Below, piece by piece: positions 10,736 through 23,462 of a DNA stretch of 64,000 nucleotides. Source of the stretch: Metellina segmentata (lineage: Eukaryota > Arthropoda > Arachnida > Araneae > Tetragnathidae); assembly GCA_947359465.1 (NCBI GenBank), contig OX375876.1, positions 81,180,359 to 81,244,358 on the forward strand. The letters run 5' to 3'. Made by a program: the position numbers and the translations under genes. How positions within the stretch are numbered: the first letter of the stretch is position 1; the number at the start of each line of letters is the position of its first letter. The notes under the pieces are model-generated. The model did not search any database. It was not told the origin of the DNA and was given only the letters and a program-made list of their open reading frames with translations.

Positions 10736-10736
10736 C

Positions 10737-10915
10737 TTCACGTTGGGTTGGTGTAGAAGTTTGGAGAGTGTCGTGCCAGCTCAGGTGTTGCCACGTCATC
10801 TGACCGTGGTTCAAAATTACGTGGTGTCCTAGATCTTTCCCTTACGGGATTGATCCCAGACCGTCTTCAATAGCCTGTTGTGGTGCTCTAGTACCACGTT
10901 AATTAAAAATTACCA
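10737..10915 (+). mobile_element. SINE family A copy, 5'-truncated
   Basis: Starts TTCACGTTGGGTTGGTGTAG, nearly the same truncation point as the copy at 348, and ends GTACCACGTTAATTAAAAA TTACCACCTAC. Confidence 0.75.
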
Positions 10916-10919
10916 CCTA

Positions 10920-12646
10920 CAATCTTTCCCCCTCCCACGCGCTCCCATTTTGAAAATTTAAGTGAGATTTCATGTTTTATCAGTTGTATAACAAGTAACC
11001 GATCTTTAGAGTGCTGGTGTACTTAGGCTCTGAAATATCCATATTTGCATCGATGCTATTTTTCACGTTTTCCTTCTCGTTTTAGTTAAGTGTGCATGAT
11101 AGACAAACTTGTTCCAAGGATCGCAAACGTGCAGTAGGCCGTACGTTTGGAGAACCCTGGACTTATAAAATATTATAATTAAGTACCCGTTTCCATAATA
11201 AAGTACAAGCAATTTCATATGCTTATAATTAATACGGAATTGTTGACATTTAGATAAAGTGATTTAATTTCGTTTATAAGCTTCGAATTATCATTTTTCT
11301 GACTTTCTACATCTTAGTTTCCTAAAGAATTATTGCGTAGAGGGGTGTAATGCTGATCCCAATGTTATTTACCTGGGTGTGTTTTGAGGATTAAGAGTGA
11401 GGCAATAAGATGCCATTGTGTCGTCTAAAAATCTTTTCATGCTGCTGACGAAAATAGAGCTTAAAATAGCTAAATTGGTAGCACACCAAGGGCTTATATT
11501 TCTTATTTGTAATTATTTTTGATTTTACTAATTTTATTTGATGTTGATTGCTAATAATAGTAAACAATGTACTAGTGTGTTTATATGCAATTTCTTTTCG
11601 TTATTTTATTTCAATAATAATAGCTGTTACAAGTTATTTCATTTCCAAACTAGCTTTTTAAAATCCTAAAATTGCACACTCAATATTTGTTCCATATTTT
11701 ACTAAAACTCAAAAATAAAGAAACAGCTTTGCAATTTATAATAGTTGAGGTAGAGGTTTCCAATGGAGGGGGGGGGGGAGCGACCAAACAATTTGTGTTT
11801 GAAGTAAAATTGTTTGGCAAACTTGTTATACGCAAAACTAACCGATAAAGCTGATCGATTTGATGACGCATCCCTAATTTCCCTTGAGGTTGCTGGTAAT
11901 GACAGTAACTATTCAAATTTTGTTAGACTGAATGCTAAGAAATAGTTCGAATATCATGGAAACAATATTCCTTAACATTCGCAGCATCGCATTGTCCGAA
12001 TGATTGAGGCAAAATTGGAGAATATCGTAATACGAGACTGCTCATAAGCTGGAACCTTCCTCAGAGCTATGCGATTTAAAGTCGGCATTTAAATGAGATT
12101 AACTGTCTTTAGATTGAACAGAGAGCTATTAATCAGGTATCAGCTACGCGATTAGACCTGGATGTTAAATGGAATTTCCTAATATGTAGAAGATATATTC
12201 GTAAGAACTTAAGAGCCCCTTTAATTTGATTTTGTTCCGTTTTATCAATGTTCTGGTCAAAGCGATTTCGACGTTTCAATTTAATGAGTTTTAGGTGACA
12301 TCTGTTGCAAGAATATTTGTTGAATTAAATCTATGCTACGGAAATGGTGAGATTCTCGAAAATCTCGTCGAATGCGTAACGTTTACATTGAGGAACGCAA
12401 ATTTAAATTGAACAGTTTCCAAATCCTTTTTTCATGTTGCTCGTATGTTTGTCTTGAATCAATAGTGTTTTTGATACTCCCTATAAACTTTAAATGTATG
12501 AATACATGATTCCCGCATTGTGCGTAACAGGCTTATGTACTCTAGGCCTCGGTATCAGATACGATGATCCTCTGATAAAATATAGTTATTAAAGATCCAA
12601 TTTCTACCTTATACAACGTGTAACTCATTTTCTTCTTTATATCTAT
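10920..12646. other. Noncoding intron sequence
   Basis: AT-rich MCT intron DNA with a 10-bp G-run near 11767 and no recognisable gene or repeat. Confidence 0.55.
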
Positions 12647-12945
12647 GGGAGCCGGGGTAGCCATGTTGGAAGAGCAAAGAACTACCAAGCGGAGTGTTGC
12701 GAGTTCGAATCCAACCAAAGATCGTCGAGTACAAGGTGGGATGGTTCACGTTAAATCAGTCGTGGCCTCAGATGTCCTCACTTTGGCGTGGTGTGGAAGT
12801 TTGGAGAGTGGGGTACTAGCTCAGGTGTTGCCTCTTCATCTGCACATGGTTCAAAATTACGTGGTGTTGTACTCGGATTTTCTCCTTCGGTGTTTGATCC
12901 CAATAGCCCGTCGTGTTGCTCCAGTACGTCGTTAGTTAAAAATAC
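12647..12945 (+). mobile_element. SINE family A, fullest copy with tRNA-like head
   Basis: Reference copy for the family, about 300 bp. The head GGAGCCGGGGTAGCCATGTT has an A-box-like TAGCCATGTTGGA, and the B box GAGTTCGAATCC follows about 40 bp on. The body passes GTTCACGTTAAATCAGTCGT, GGAAGTTTGGAGAGTGGGG, ACGTGGTGTTGTACTCGG and CCCGTCGTGTTGCTCCAGTA and ends in an AAAATACC tail. Head and Pol III boxes mark it as tRNA-derived. At least ten other full or partial copies lie in this window. Confidence 0.85.
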
Positions 12946-13354
12946 CAAATATTTATATCTATGTACCTGTTCAGTTTTATTAATTTTTGTTTGTCTTGAA
13001 TCAATAGTGTTTTTGATACTCCTTAGAAACTTTAAATGCATGAATACATGATTCCCGTATTCTGCGTACACACAATGATACGATTCTTAATTTTTTTTAA
13101 ACTGAAAAACACCAACTATAAAAACGTTAAAATAAAGAGAGAATACCTTTTCTCATTACTTGTTGCACCAAGCTTTAGTACCCCAGTATCATGGTACATG
13201 TGACCGTCCCACGTGGGGTGGGGCATTATTCGTAACACATAATGCTTCATTTTTGACGGACTCTTAACAGGGTAAATGTTATAAAGAGTTAATTCTCTCA
13301 GAAATTAAACCGTCTCAGATGAAAATTGAAGGGTTTGCTGCAAGTAGAAGGTAG

Positions 13355-13397
<43 letters not shown>

Positions 13398-14159
13398 CAA
13401 ATTTTTGGAAAACCATAAGAAACGTTTGAAAATTTAAAATTCTAAGTTGTGTAAAAATATTCTTTTTGATAAATTTCCTTAATTGTTCTTAACTAACGAT
13501 TGGGGCTACATCTTTCTTGCACCAAACGAAAGAGGTTTTTTACCACAGGACAGTACATTCAACTCCAAACTAACCCAGGATGGAACTTCCTTTTTTCAGG
13601 AAAAACCCTGCAATTCTACTTTGCGTGCGACACTTTGTCAATAACGAAATCAGTTTAGTATTTTCTGCGAAATTGCCTTTTGGTAGAGGAAACCCAGTCG
13701 CTTAGGAATTGAAATTTAGCGTTTTCTTTAGCAGATACCGGATTAATCCCGGACCGTCTCAAATAACCCGCTGTGTTGCTCCAGTGTGACGTAAATTCAA
13801 TAACCTGCCATCTTTTATCATATACAAAAATAGGAGGATGGTATTTTGGTGCTCATAGACCTTGAACGTTATATATATCCCTAAGCTCAATTTCCATCCT
13901 GAAAAGCATAAAAATTGTGGCGATCAAATTAAGCCGTCTGACATGTGAAGGTTGGGAAATATTTTTAACGATTGATCGATTTAGTTGTGACCATCACTTC
14001 AAGCGCCTTATTCTTTTCTCTGAAATTTTGTTTTGATTACTTCGTTATGTCCATATAAAAGCTTACGAATTTCGATCCTGCTACTGAAAGATGTAGTGTA
14101 TTCCAAATTTAAAAGCTGTAGATGGTTTCATTGAGAGAGGAAAATTTAATTCATTGGTT
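12946..14159. other. Noncoding sequence with a TC microsatellite and a SINE A scrap
   Basis: Contains (TC)n at 13355-13390 and a SINE A 3' fragment at 13738-13800 (GGATTAATCCCGGACCGTCT to the AACCTGCC tail). No gene is seen. Confidence 0.7.
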
Positions 14160-14458
14160 TGTGGTTTTATGGAGCAATGACCACATTTGGCCTCTCTAGC
14201 TGCGCTAAACACAAGACTGCGCTAAACGCGACAAGAAATTTTTTAAATACGACCACTGATCTCTCGGCCTTTAGTACTTTTAAGGGTCATGGTGATGGCT
14301 ACTTGTGAAAGAGTACCAAATAGGTGAGCCGCCGATACTCCCCTAACAAGGATAATCACTAACATCCATGCGCTTTCAAAGCGGTATTCAAACTCACGAT
14401 CTACTGATTATAAAATAAGTGCTATGACCACTATACCTATTAGGTGGATAGAAATATT
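14160..14458 (-). mobile_element. tRNA-derived SINE, different family (E)
   Basis: Minus-strand head at about 14456 reads CCACCTAATAGGTATAGTGG then TCATAGCACTTA, with B box GTGAGTTTGAATACC. The box spacing matches a tRNA. The body continues GGCGGCTCACCTATTTGGTA and ends near 14160. Only one copy is seen here, so the boundaries are approximate. Confidence 0.6.
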
Positions 14459-14642
14459 TCTTGAGCACACTGGGTCTCGACCCACATGTTTACTGGAATC
14501 AGTAAAGCATATGGATAAGAATAAATAACTCGTTCTAAAGATGTACCCCCGAAGGGGTAAGAGGAAAAGAGAAAAAAGCATGTTCGTGTGTTAAAGTCAG
14601 ACATTAAGTTCTTTCAATATTTACATATCTCTATCTCATGAC

Positions 14643-14900
14643 TTGGCCATTGTGGCTCAGTTTTTACGTCGACGTCTACAACTCTAATAAGTCTGCGCTA
14701 GCAACCTTAGAGTTGTAGACGGCGCAGGTTTGAATCTTGTCAGGTGCATTCCTCCTTGGGTGTTTTTCTCTCTTCTGTGTCATTAAATTTCCATTAAGTC
14801 TGCGCTAGCAACCTTGGAGTTGTAGACGGCGCAGGTTCGAATCTTGTCAGGTGTATTACTCCTTGGGTGTATTTCTCTCTTCTGTGTCAGTAAAACTTCC
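14643..14900 (+). mobile_element. tRNA-like SINE (D) with a 108-bp internal tandem duplication
   Basis: The head CTTGGCCATTGTGGCTCAG precedes two tandem copies (from about 14688 and 14796) of a segment: TAAGTCTGCGCTAGCAACCT, AGTTGTAGACGGCGCAGGTT, then a B box GGTTTGAATCTTG in the first and GGTTCGAATCTTG in the second, then TCTCTCTTCTGTGTCA. The second B box is closer to consensus. Confidence 0.6.
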
Positions 14901-15084
14901 ATTGTGTGTGTATGTCTATAACCTAATGTTGTATGTCTTGCGCAACCCCCTTTCCAAAAAAAACAACCAAACTTCATGTCAGGCCTGTCCTCTAACTAAC
15001 TTGGTACTCGGCTCGGAGATAACCCCCCTGTTTTGCTGTAAGGTCTTCACCACTTATTTGTTGAGAACCTCGTAGCCAACTCAC

Positions 15085-15373
15085 CGACGCAGAATGTGGT
15101 CCCGACCATCATGGACGCGACCCAGGAAGTGGCGCCCTTGCTCTCTCCGAAGTATCTCAAGAACTCCACGTAGAAGATGCCGAAGGTGTAGGTGACTCCG
15201 TCGGCTATGACGTGGATCATGAAGGAGCAGAAGACGACCACCCAGCCCCAACCCCCGTCCGGTGGCTCCGGGACAGAGAAATCCAGGTCCTCATCCGGGA
15301 CATGATGATGGCCTTCCAACGCTGGAGAAACGGGAGTGTTGGCAGCATGGTCCTCTTCCTTGGCAGCAGTCAT
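15085..15373 (-). CDS. Monocarboxylate transporter-like (SLC16/MCT) gene, first coding exon
   Basis: This exon starts the MCT-like gene and encodes residues 1-96. A 35-residue acidic, His-containing cytoplasmic N-terminus leads to DGGWGWVV at residues 39-46. That is the MCT signature (D/E-G-G-W-G-W) at the start of TM1, and TM1 and TM2 follow (residues about 42-62 and 82-96). SLC16 proteins are 12-TM plasma-membrane carriers of the major facilitator superfamily; many co-transport lactate, pyruvate or ketone bodies with protons, but orphan members carry other substrates, so the substrate is not assigned. The ATG at 15373 is the first in frame and fits the usual N-terminal length. The donor is GTCG|GTGAGT at 15084 (phase 1). 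A possible acceptor, TTTCCAG, at 15437 would give about 63 nt of 5'UTR in this exon. The exon is clearly GC-richer than its surroundings. Family call very secure. Confidence 0.93.
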
Positions 15374-15436
15374 TGGCAGAAAGTTACGTCACTGAGAGGG
15401 TGCTTTCTGATAGCATCTGGTGCCTCCGATCGGAAT

Positions 15437-17879
15437 CTGGAAATTGGTAAGCACTCGTTAGTGAATTCGGAAACCAGCAGACGGATTCATCTCATTAGGT
15501 ACTCGCACTCAGATTTCAACTCTTTGACGCGGATCCTATGCGACAGAAAAAAGTTTTTAACTCTCTGAAAGTCATAAGTAGCATGCATCTACTCTGCATC
15601 TCATTTTACGATTAAATAACTACATCTATTGATTTAATTAAGCCTATCAAAAAAAGTATTGATCAAGAACGTCGAAACTGGTTAGAAACCATACAAAGAG
15701 AAAAGACAGAATGTCGATGAGCGGATATTTTCGTGTGTGACCCTCAGAGGGTTAGAAACCTTTGAGGCTGTAGACTCATCTATTTATATGAATACAGGGC
15801 CTTGCAGAGGGGTGAAGCTACAGGGGCTCCGTTTACACGTTATGTCAAAATTACAAAGTTAAATGTCAAAATTACAAAATTATGTCAAATTATGTCAATA
15901 TTACAAAATGATGTCAAATTATGTCAAAATTACAAAGTTATACCTTTTGTCAAAATTAAACGTTAATACAAAAATGTCTGAATTATGAAATTTGATGAAA
16001 AGTTAAATGGTTTTCAAAATATCTAGTCACATTTGCTTAAAATCTTGAATATACCACCACAGAATTTCTTAATTCGCTGCTTTGTTCAAATATGAGTTCT
16101 TTGTTGGTGGAAAGTGGAATCTTCTATAGTAAATATTCCCTTGAATGGTTTTTATAAACAGAATGGGGAAAGAAATTTCCCAGAAAATATAACTACATTT
16201 ATGTATATAAAAAATTAATTAAAATTGAAATTTTTATTTTCCACGAACCATGATTGACTTTACGTGTGTACGTTTTCGAAACAATGGAACTTGTTGGAAA
16301 TGGAACTATGTATGGACCTGAAATGGAACAATTTGCCATTTCAGACCCTGCCTTTAACCAATAATTATCTGTATACTGGCAACACATATTTTTCTCCTCT
16401 GATATTAGACTTCATGTCATTCATACGTCTCATATCCGGGTCCTTCATTACAAGAACATCTGCCAAATTTTAAATCGAAATTCGTAAAATTTACACAGTT
16501 GTAAGCGATTAACAGATTTGCATCGCCAATGTAGAATTTGGAGCGCGTTCTACTTCACGAAGATATAGTAAATGCTATTAAAAAAAAAACAATTTACAAC
16601 GATTTGTCGTCATAAGACTATCACACTGTATGGAGCTGGTATATTCAGATTAACAGGAAATTACTGTAAGTACTGAATATTCTTCTGTTAAATTTTTGCA
16701 GCATGAGAACAAACATCATTTTATCGTTCAATGAACCCGATAAGCAATTTGTTACATTTTCAAATTTTTATAGCGAAAAATTCCGTCAATTTATTTATTT
16801 CACTTAGTGTATTTTCTATGTACATTGTGTCCTTTGGAAGCTTACTAACATTAATTATTCTGTCTTTTTAAAAGAGTATTCGATTTCAAAGACATTCTGC
16901 ACTTGCACGTATATATACGAGTATTGCAAGGGTAAAATTAACTTTGATCCGTAGCAGCACCAATGGGAATAAAAAAAAATTAATAAAATTAAAAAGAATA
17001 AGAAAATATATATAACAAAATAGTAACAAGTAAAGTGCAACAAGTAAATAAAAATATTAAAGACAAGTGTTGGAGTCACTAGCCTCTTTTATGGTTTTAA
17101 CTAACGCTTGTAAACAGTCATCTGATGTCGTCTTTTCAAATATTCTTATTTTGCATCTTCTAAGTAATCCATTTATGCCAACTCGGTTCTTATCAATTAG
17201 TATCTGTATGTCTGTCAATTCGTTCATTTAGGGTATCAAAATTAAGCACTTACTTTAGTGCTGTGTGGTATCACCTATCAAAACACTATTAAATATTTGT
17301 ATCCAACTGCAAACGTACACATATCTTCTGAAAGATATTAGCAGGGCCTTTTTTTTTATCCCGCCTAAAGTTATAGGTCGTACTATTCGATAAGAATTAT
17401 CTCTGAAGATTAATGTAGTGACAGTTCGCTTTTCAGATTCAAACTAAAAGTTTTTTATCTGATAGTCTGTCAGTGCCCTTATTAAATATATCTAAACTTA
17501 TTACTCAACATATTTATGTATATACATTCGTTCTCAAGTATTTACTCATAATATGATTCACCTCTGATTAGCAGCAGTTATATCAAAATATAAGAATTTT
17601 GAAAAGTTCTTTACGAACATTTGTTTTTGACTTCTTATAAAGAACAGTTAGGTTTTCAAAAATATTATCTATCGTGAAAATTATTAACTTCAAACAGAGA
17701 AAGGATGTTTTTTTCCTTCTAGGAGGTTCTACAACTAAACGGGAATAATGCTGAAGGTTTTCATGAAAGTAAAGCTATGGGAAAAATCAGAATCATCTTC
17801 CGTTATTCACCGCTCGTTCATAGCAGAACATATTCAGTTATTACCAGGGTAACTTTTTTGTTGCTGTAAAAATGGGAAA
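15437..17879. other. Putative MCT first-intron DNA, mostly featureless
   Basis: Upstream of the MCT start exon. Holds a degenerate tandem array at 15836-15962 built on ATGTCAAAATTACAAAGTTA and otherwise AT-rich DNA. No coding region is recognised. Confidence 0.55.
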
Positions 17880-18640
17880 AATTGCATTTATCATTCTCTT
17901 TAGTTGCATTTATGAAAATAAAATTGCATTTATTTTTAATGCACTAAAATCTAAAAAAATTATTAGTAAAAAATGAAAAAATTCAAAATTTATTTGTACA
18001 TTATTAAATACAGAAGAACGTTGATGTAATTGAATGGCCGATCCTTGGTCAATAATTTCTATAACATTGAAAAACTGCGCTCAACAAAGACTGATGTTGC
18101 CTGATATTGTTGCATTGGACTTTTTCTGCAGTTGTGAAACAAGTGTACCACTCAAATAACTTGGAGCAATCGCGGATAAAGGACCTTGAGTGTGATTCCA
18201 GCCGCAGTCATATAATGTGCTGTATCGGATAGCAGAAGCGAAAAATCCTTTCACTCAACATTCTGAGATTTTAAAACGTCCTCTACAAAGAAACAACATA
18301 TTGATGATCGGAACTCTCCGAGCAAACTCTGCAGTCGATTACGCAAGTTTGCTCTGGATTATCATGAGTGCCAACCAATGTGCTAAAGTACTTCTTGCTA
18401 TTTATTTCACTTTCCTCTGTTAGGACGAATACATACTTTCCATGAATTTCTTGTTTGATCCACAATACTTCGGCGTTCGCAATATGACACACGTGATTGA
18501 AGGGTTGATTCAGAGGACAAAAAGTGAAATAGTAATTTCATATTAATTGATTTTAAGCTAAATTGTAAAATGTTGCAACTATGCAAAAAGTTGCATTTAT
18601 GTAGAAAGTTGCATTTATGTTGCAGTTATAACTCACTTAC
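17880..18640 (-). mobile_element. hAT transposon relic, internally deleted
   Basis: Minus-strand reading of 18545-18010 gives hAT pieces in order: HANAEVLWIKQEIHGKYVFV, YFSTLVGTHDNPEQTCVIDC, then FSLLLSDTAHYMTAAGITLK, LYPRLLQVI-VVHLFHNC, and after a deletion ATSVFVERSFSML-KLLTKDR, which resembles the hAT C-terminal dimerisation region. Five copies of TTGCATTTAT flank it (three at about 17882-17931, two at about 18590-18620), resembling the subterminal repeats to which hAT transposases bind. Stops and frameshifts are present, so it is dead. Confidence 0.65.
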
Positions 18641-18659
18641 AATACACCCCAAGTAGGAG

Positions 18660-20145
18660 GAAATTCGTTCTTAGGACTTTACATAAAGCGTTCTGGATGA
18701 GCCATTTCGTTCGAGCGTCGCCAGCGAAAAAGCCATTGCGTTCGATCACAGGGTCGACAATATCACGTAAATCTTCAGGCAGGTACCTTGAAGATTGTAT
18801 TGATTAGTACACAAGTTTTTATCCCTCTGTAAAGTATTTACGTGTTTTAAAACGTTGGCATGTATGACTTTAAAATAAGTATAATTATTTCTTGAAGTTC
18901 AGATGTGGGGACTACTTTCTTCACTTGAGTACAAGCGGAGAGTTCGATTTGTTGTTGTCAACCACACCTCGAGTGTGACAAGGGACCAGGATCTGGTACA
19001 GCCAAATCCTCTTTACAGTTTCCCGACTTTATTGCCCTGGAAATATCGAGTATATATTGCTTACTTAGTATACTTCTGTCTATTGTGGGGATCTGACAGC
19101 CAATAACTCTTGAAGCCAATCACTGGACGTTTTTCGTAGCCACATAGCTTTTCACCGATTGGCCCTCTGAAAGATATCGGACCCGTTGATGTACCGTCTA
19201 GGTATTGAGACAGGAATGGCAGTTCATTGTAACGGTTTCCCCTAATGTAGTTCGATTCGGCGAATCAGACCGTTTTTCCAACCCGTATTAACATGAGTGC
19301 CATCACATCCTATGACAACTAAGTTTTCAAGAGAAATACCACGACAAGACAGATAATAAATAATAGAAATGACAATATCTTCAGAACTTCCAGAAGTTGG
19401 AGAAACATATCCTATGTAGACTGAACCAGGTTCTTGAATTAGCGAGTAATGCTCCTACTTTTTTACTCTACGTAACCTTTTCGAATGAGCTAGATCTACC
19501 ACTAACGTGTCGTCCTTCCTTCCATCCAAATTGAGACCTTGGAGTGGAAATTCGTCAGATTTACTACACAATTAAGCCCTAGCATTTTGTTTTTCTCTTG
19601 CAAAACACTTGATGCGATTGCAGAGGTAGAGCGATCAAAAACTCTATAACCATCGTTCAGTAATGCAGTAGATTTTAACTGAATTCTCATCTGCCAATTA
19701 TTAGAGGAAACTTTTTTGGCACTTTAAAATCTGGGTCGGTATCGCTATCTATACTAGAAGTAAGTTGTTAGTTGTTATATGTTAGTATTTTTTCCCTTGA
19801 ACTGTGATCTACCTTTATTTGTAATTTTTTTTTCAAAATTTCATTACCTTTGAAGGGAATGCGCAACCGGAAGATGTTGATGGATTTAAATAATATTTAA
19901 ACATTAATTTCCGTGGTTATGATACATAAAAATTTGAGCTATTACATTCGAGAAGAGGCTTATTTAACAATGTTAAAAATTATTGTAAAAATGTGAATTT
20001 TTCCAAGTTTTGGTAAATCATAGAGCACATGCACGACCGGAAGATATAAAGCGATTTTATTTCTTTTTTTTACCCCTTTTCAGTATCCCAAATTTGCAAC
20101 TTTTACTACTTTAAAAAAAGATTTGTGTTTTTTCGGCTCACCCTA
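18660..20145 (-). mobile_element. Second, truncated copy of the long-TIR hAT-like element
   Basis: Reverse-oriented homologue of 4308 to about 5800. The terminus TCGGCTCACCCTA ends at 20145, the long terminal repeat follows inward, then the front of the transposase-like gene (ENLVVIGCDGT equivalents at about 19260-19330). Homology ends near 18660, just past TTCTGGATGAGCCATTTCG. The other terminus is missing, so no target duplication can be scored. Confidence 0.8.
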
Positions 20146-23036
20146 TTATACGCGTCTTATCATAAATTTAATTTATATTAATCCAATTTTCTTTTTTCAT
20201 TTTATTGTCATGTAGATGGAAAGACGCATCTCATCTAGCCTTTCAAATCCGCTCTTCAAAGACCATTTCAACCTACATATTTTGCAACCTAATTAACATT
20301 CAAAGAAGTTGTGGCGGCATGACTCCTGGAATGCATCGATAAGTCTCTTAGCAACGGTGAAACGCACCATACCAACAGACGGAGCAGCATGTTCAATAAC
20401 TAAGTATAGTTAGAGCACGTTTTATTGTTTTCGTTTGCTAATTGCTATAGTGTTCGTGGAATTCGTCTAAATGGTTGCTTGCAAACCACACTGTAAGTTT
20501 TTTTTGCCAACATTTCTATAAAGCAAATTACTGTTGGGCAACATTGCGAAAAATTTACTTTCATAGTTATACTAGATCTCCCCTCATGGGAAAGTTCATG
20601 GTCATTGACCCCGGGCAATATGAAACGTTTATGCACTATAGTGTGCAATCTGTTTTGTTTGCTTAAAAATATTGTTTTATTCATAAGGAATCGTCATCTA
20701 ATTTAGCAATCTGAGCTGTTAAAAGCAGATGTAGGGTTGAGTTTGACTGCTGATTTAAAAGATTAAAATATTTTGGCTCAGAAAGAGTTTTCAGGCCAGA
20801 TGCCATAATATTATATACATCGTGTTGATAATATGTTTTCCATGCTTAAATAAAAACTCTGGGTGTGAGTCACTTGCAACATCATAAAAATAAATTAAAT
20901 AAAAACTCTGGGTGTGAGTCACTTGCAACATCATATAAAATAAATTAAATAAAAACAAAGGAGTAAAAATAGGTCCTATATTTCCAACGACCACTTATGT
21001 GAGTGCTGAATTAACTTTAAGAAATACTATTTTAAGGTGCAGATGCTAAAATAAATTAGAATCAGTTATAAATTAAAAACAATTACGTAAATGAAAAGAT
21101 TACAATTTAGAAAAAATAAATAAATTTATTCTCACAAAATAATTGTATTAATTCCAGCGTGTTAAGTCTTTCCTTTCAACATAAATAAAAATATGACTTT
21201 TGAAATCCAACAAATAGAAACTAATGTAATTATTACATTTAAAATTTATAATGCTTTTCAATTGTCATGTATACCTAAACAGTATGCTCTGAAGTACTTT
21301 CTAGGTGCTTAATTAAGAAAAACAGTAATAGTTACGATTATTGAAACATTGATATGAATTATATCGTCGGCTAACAAGTGAATTACACCAAGTCAAAAAA
21401 CAGTTATGAAGAAACGAAGTGGAAAAAATTTGACTCTCAAAATTGTTAGTTCTTAAGAAGAAATCTAACCATCCAACAAAAACACAAATGACAGTGGATT
21501 CACCAGTCTAAAGATCACCAAATTCTGATCTAGAAAAGCTAAAAATGCCACACATTGCCACATTCAATATCCATATTTCAGTTAAATTATAATTGAGGGT
21601 TTGGTATTACATGTGTCGATTTCCTTCTTGAAGCAGGACTGTTGACAGTGTTTCGTAGCGTATTTTAGGAGGAAAAATTATTTTTACATTTTCCCAAAAC
21701 ATTTCCTTACATAATTTATGATTCCAATACTTTATGTACTGAACCTTGTTTTTTTTTCTGTGAAATTTCTGAGACGAATTTTCATGGCAAACAAAAAAAA
21801 CTACCAAAATATGAGAATTTTATTTCCGTTTATCCAATACGGAATGCATACTAGCACGTTCTACCATAAAAACTATATCGCTATTTGCAATTAACTTCAT
21901 AGAAAAAAGCGTCTCATGCATATTTAAATTGTGACAGATGATATGAAATAGATGCATTGCAAGTTCTACTCTCATACTTTTTTTACATTGATTAATTTTA
22001 TGTCGCACCATATCATTTCTTGGTCATTGGTTCGTATCTTAATATTTCAGCTTAAATCCATTAAAAACTGCGTTTAAAGTGTGCGTGTGCATGTGTGGTT
22101 GTTAATTGCTTTTGTAAAAATAAATATAGTTACTCAAGATTTTAAAACATGACTGTAAAATAATTCTTAATTATAATTGTATGATGAATTTATGATTTTA
22201 AATAATATCCTTTACAAATAGGTTAAAAGAACGTTGAACCTTATATTATTCTTAAAATCGAACTGCTGGTTTGTTGAAATATTTTTACAATGGATAAGTA
22301 ATGTTGTTCAGTACAGACACAGGATGGGAAATGAGTATTGCGTGTATTTGATGTGTAGTTACAAATCAAATAAAGGTCTGCTAAAATATAACAATAAAAA
22401 ATCAATCATTAGTGTAACTACCAAAAATGCTGTTTGAAGAATAATTATAGGTGGTGATTCATCTTGCATTGAAGTTGCTAGACTTATTCAGTATCATCAT
22501 CTTAATTTATGTCAAACATTACATTATAGAATTTGTTTTACACCTTTCCAGCCACTTGCAACTTCACAATTCAAAAGCACCGGCATTTTATGAATGAAAT
22601 CTTCAAAACCAAATATCGTGATTTTCTCCATACTACTGTGTCGTAAGTTCAAAATCAGTTCACTCATCAATAACATGTTAGAAATACAAAAAAAAAATTC
22701 TAAAGAAGACCTGCTTTTATATATCAACTGAAGGTTAATCAATATCGTAATTACCTCTTACTTGAAGCTAGCTACTCGTAGAACAATTCTAATTGACAGA
22801 TTAATCTTCCTTCAGTGCCTTGACAATTTAATATTCCGTGGAAAGTTGAGCAAAGCATGATAGAATTTTTTATTTTAACCTATTCTGACAACTTTACAAT
22901 TCAATAAAACTGGCACACTGTCCCCAAGACATTCTCAAAACCGAATCGCGTGATTTTCTCATCAACACAGTGAGTGCATAATCGTTGCACAACATCAGAG
23001 CATTTGGCAATCACATCGATTAATGAGCAAAAAATT
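20146..23036. other. AT-rich noncoding DNA with small duplications
   Basis: A 53-bp tandem duplication at 20844-20950 (AAACTCTGGGTGTGAGTCAC) and an old, diverged direct duplication of about 100 bp at 22545-22660 and 22885-22985 (both with TTCTCAAAACCGAAT-like cores). No gene is recognised. It may be the putative MCT first intron. Confidence 0.55.
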
Positions 23037-23290
23037 ACCTGATAACAGAAGACTTCGGGATGTGCAATCTCTCCATCAATGCCGTTGACGGATCCGAATC
23101 ATCTCTTCTCCCTTCGTAGAGATCGTTCTCTCTCTTTTTCCTCGGAGAGGATAAGCTCCGAATGGATTGCTCAATAGTGACGTCACGACTAGGTTTGCCC
23201 CACGGCTGACGTCGCCAAGTGGAGCCCGAAATAGGGGCGAGTGAGACGCAGTTCGAGGCGTGATTGCGAGAGTTTTATTCGCACACTACT
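23037..23290 (-). promoter_or_regulatory. Candidate promoter and untranslated first exon of the MCT-like gene
   Basis: This block is much richer in GC and CpG than the surrounding DNA. On the minus strand it has a TATA-like AATAAAAC (about 23277-23270), a perfect palindromic CRE TGACGTCA at 23178-23185, another GACGTC core, and a pyrimidine/purine-rich tract (AGAGAGAGAA). It ends CTGTTATCAG|GTAATTTT with the splice junction at 23039/23038. No long ORF is present. The next minus-strand exon is the MCT start exon, with a good acceptor at 15437, so a 5'UTR exon here with a 7.6-kb first intron is the simplest reading. It could instead serve another gene. Confidence 0.45.
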
Positions 23291-23462
23291 TTCTCGCTCC
23301 AATTTTTATTTTTAGTTTATCTGGAGCCGAAAGGATTGCTATTCAAATGCCAGAGATCAGACCTCACTTGATCTAGGGCTCACGAGAGCGTCTGATAAAA
23401 CTTGTGTTCATCGAATGAATGACTCTTAGTTTGCAACAACAAAAAAAAACACCAAGAACACA

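Noticed and set aside
22524..22742. 72-codon minus frame in the duplicated 22.5-23.0 kb segment as an ancient gene
   Set aside because: Paralogous copy at 22885-22985 does not keep the frame and no domain is recognised.
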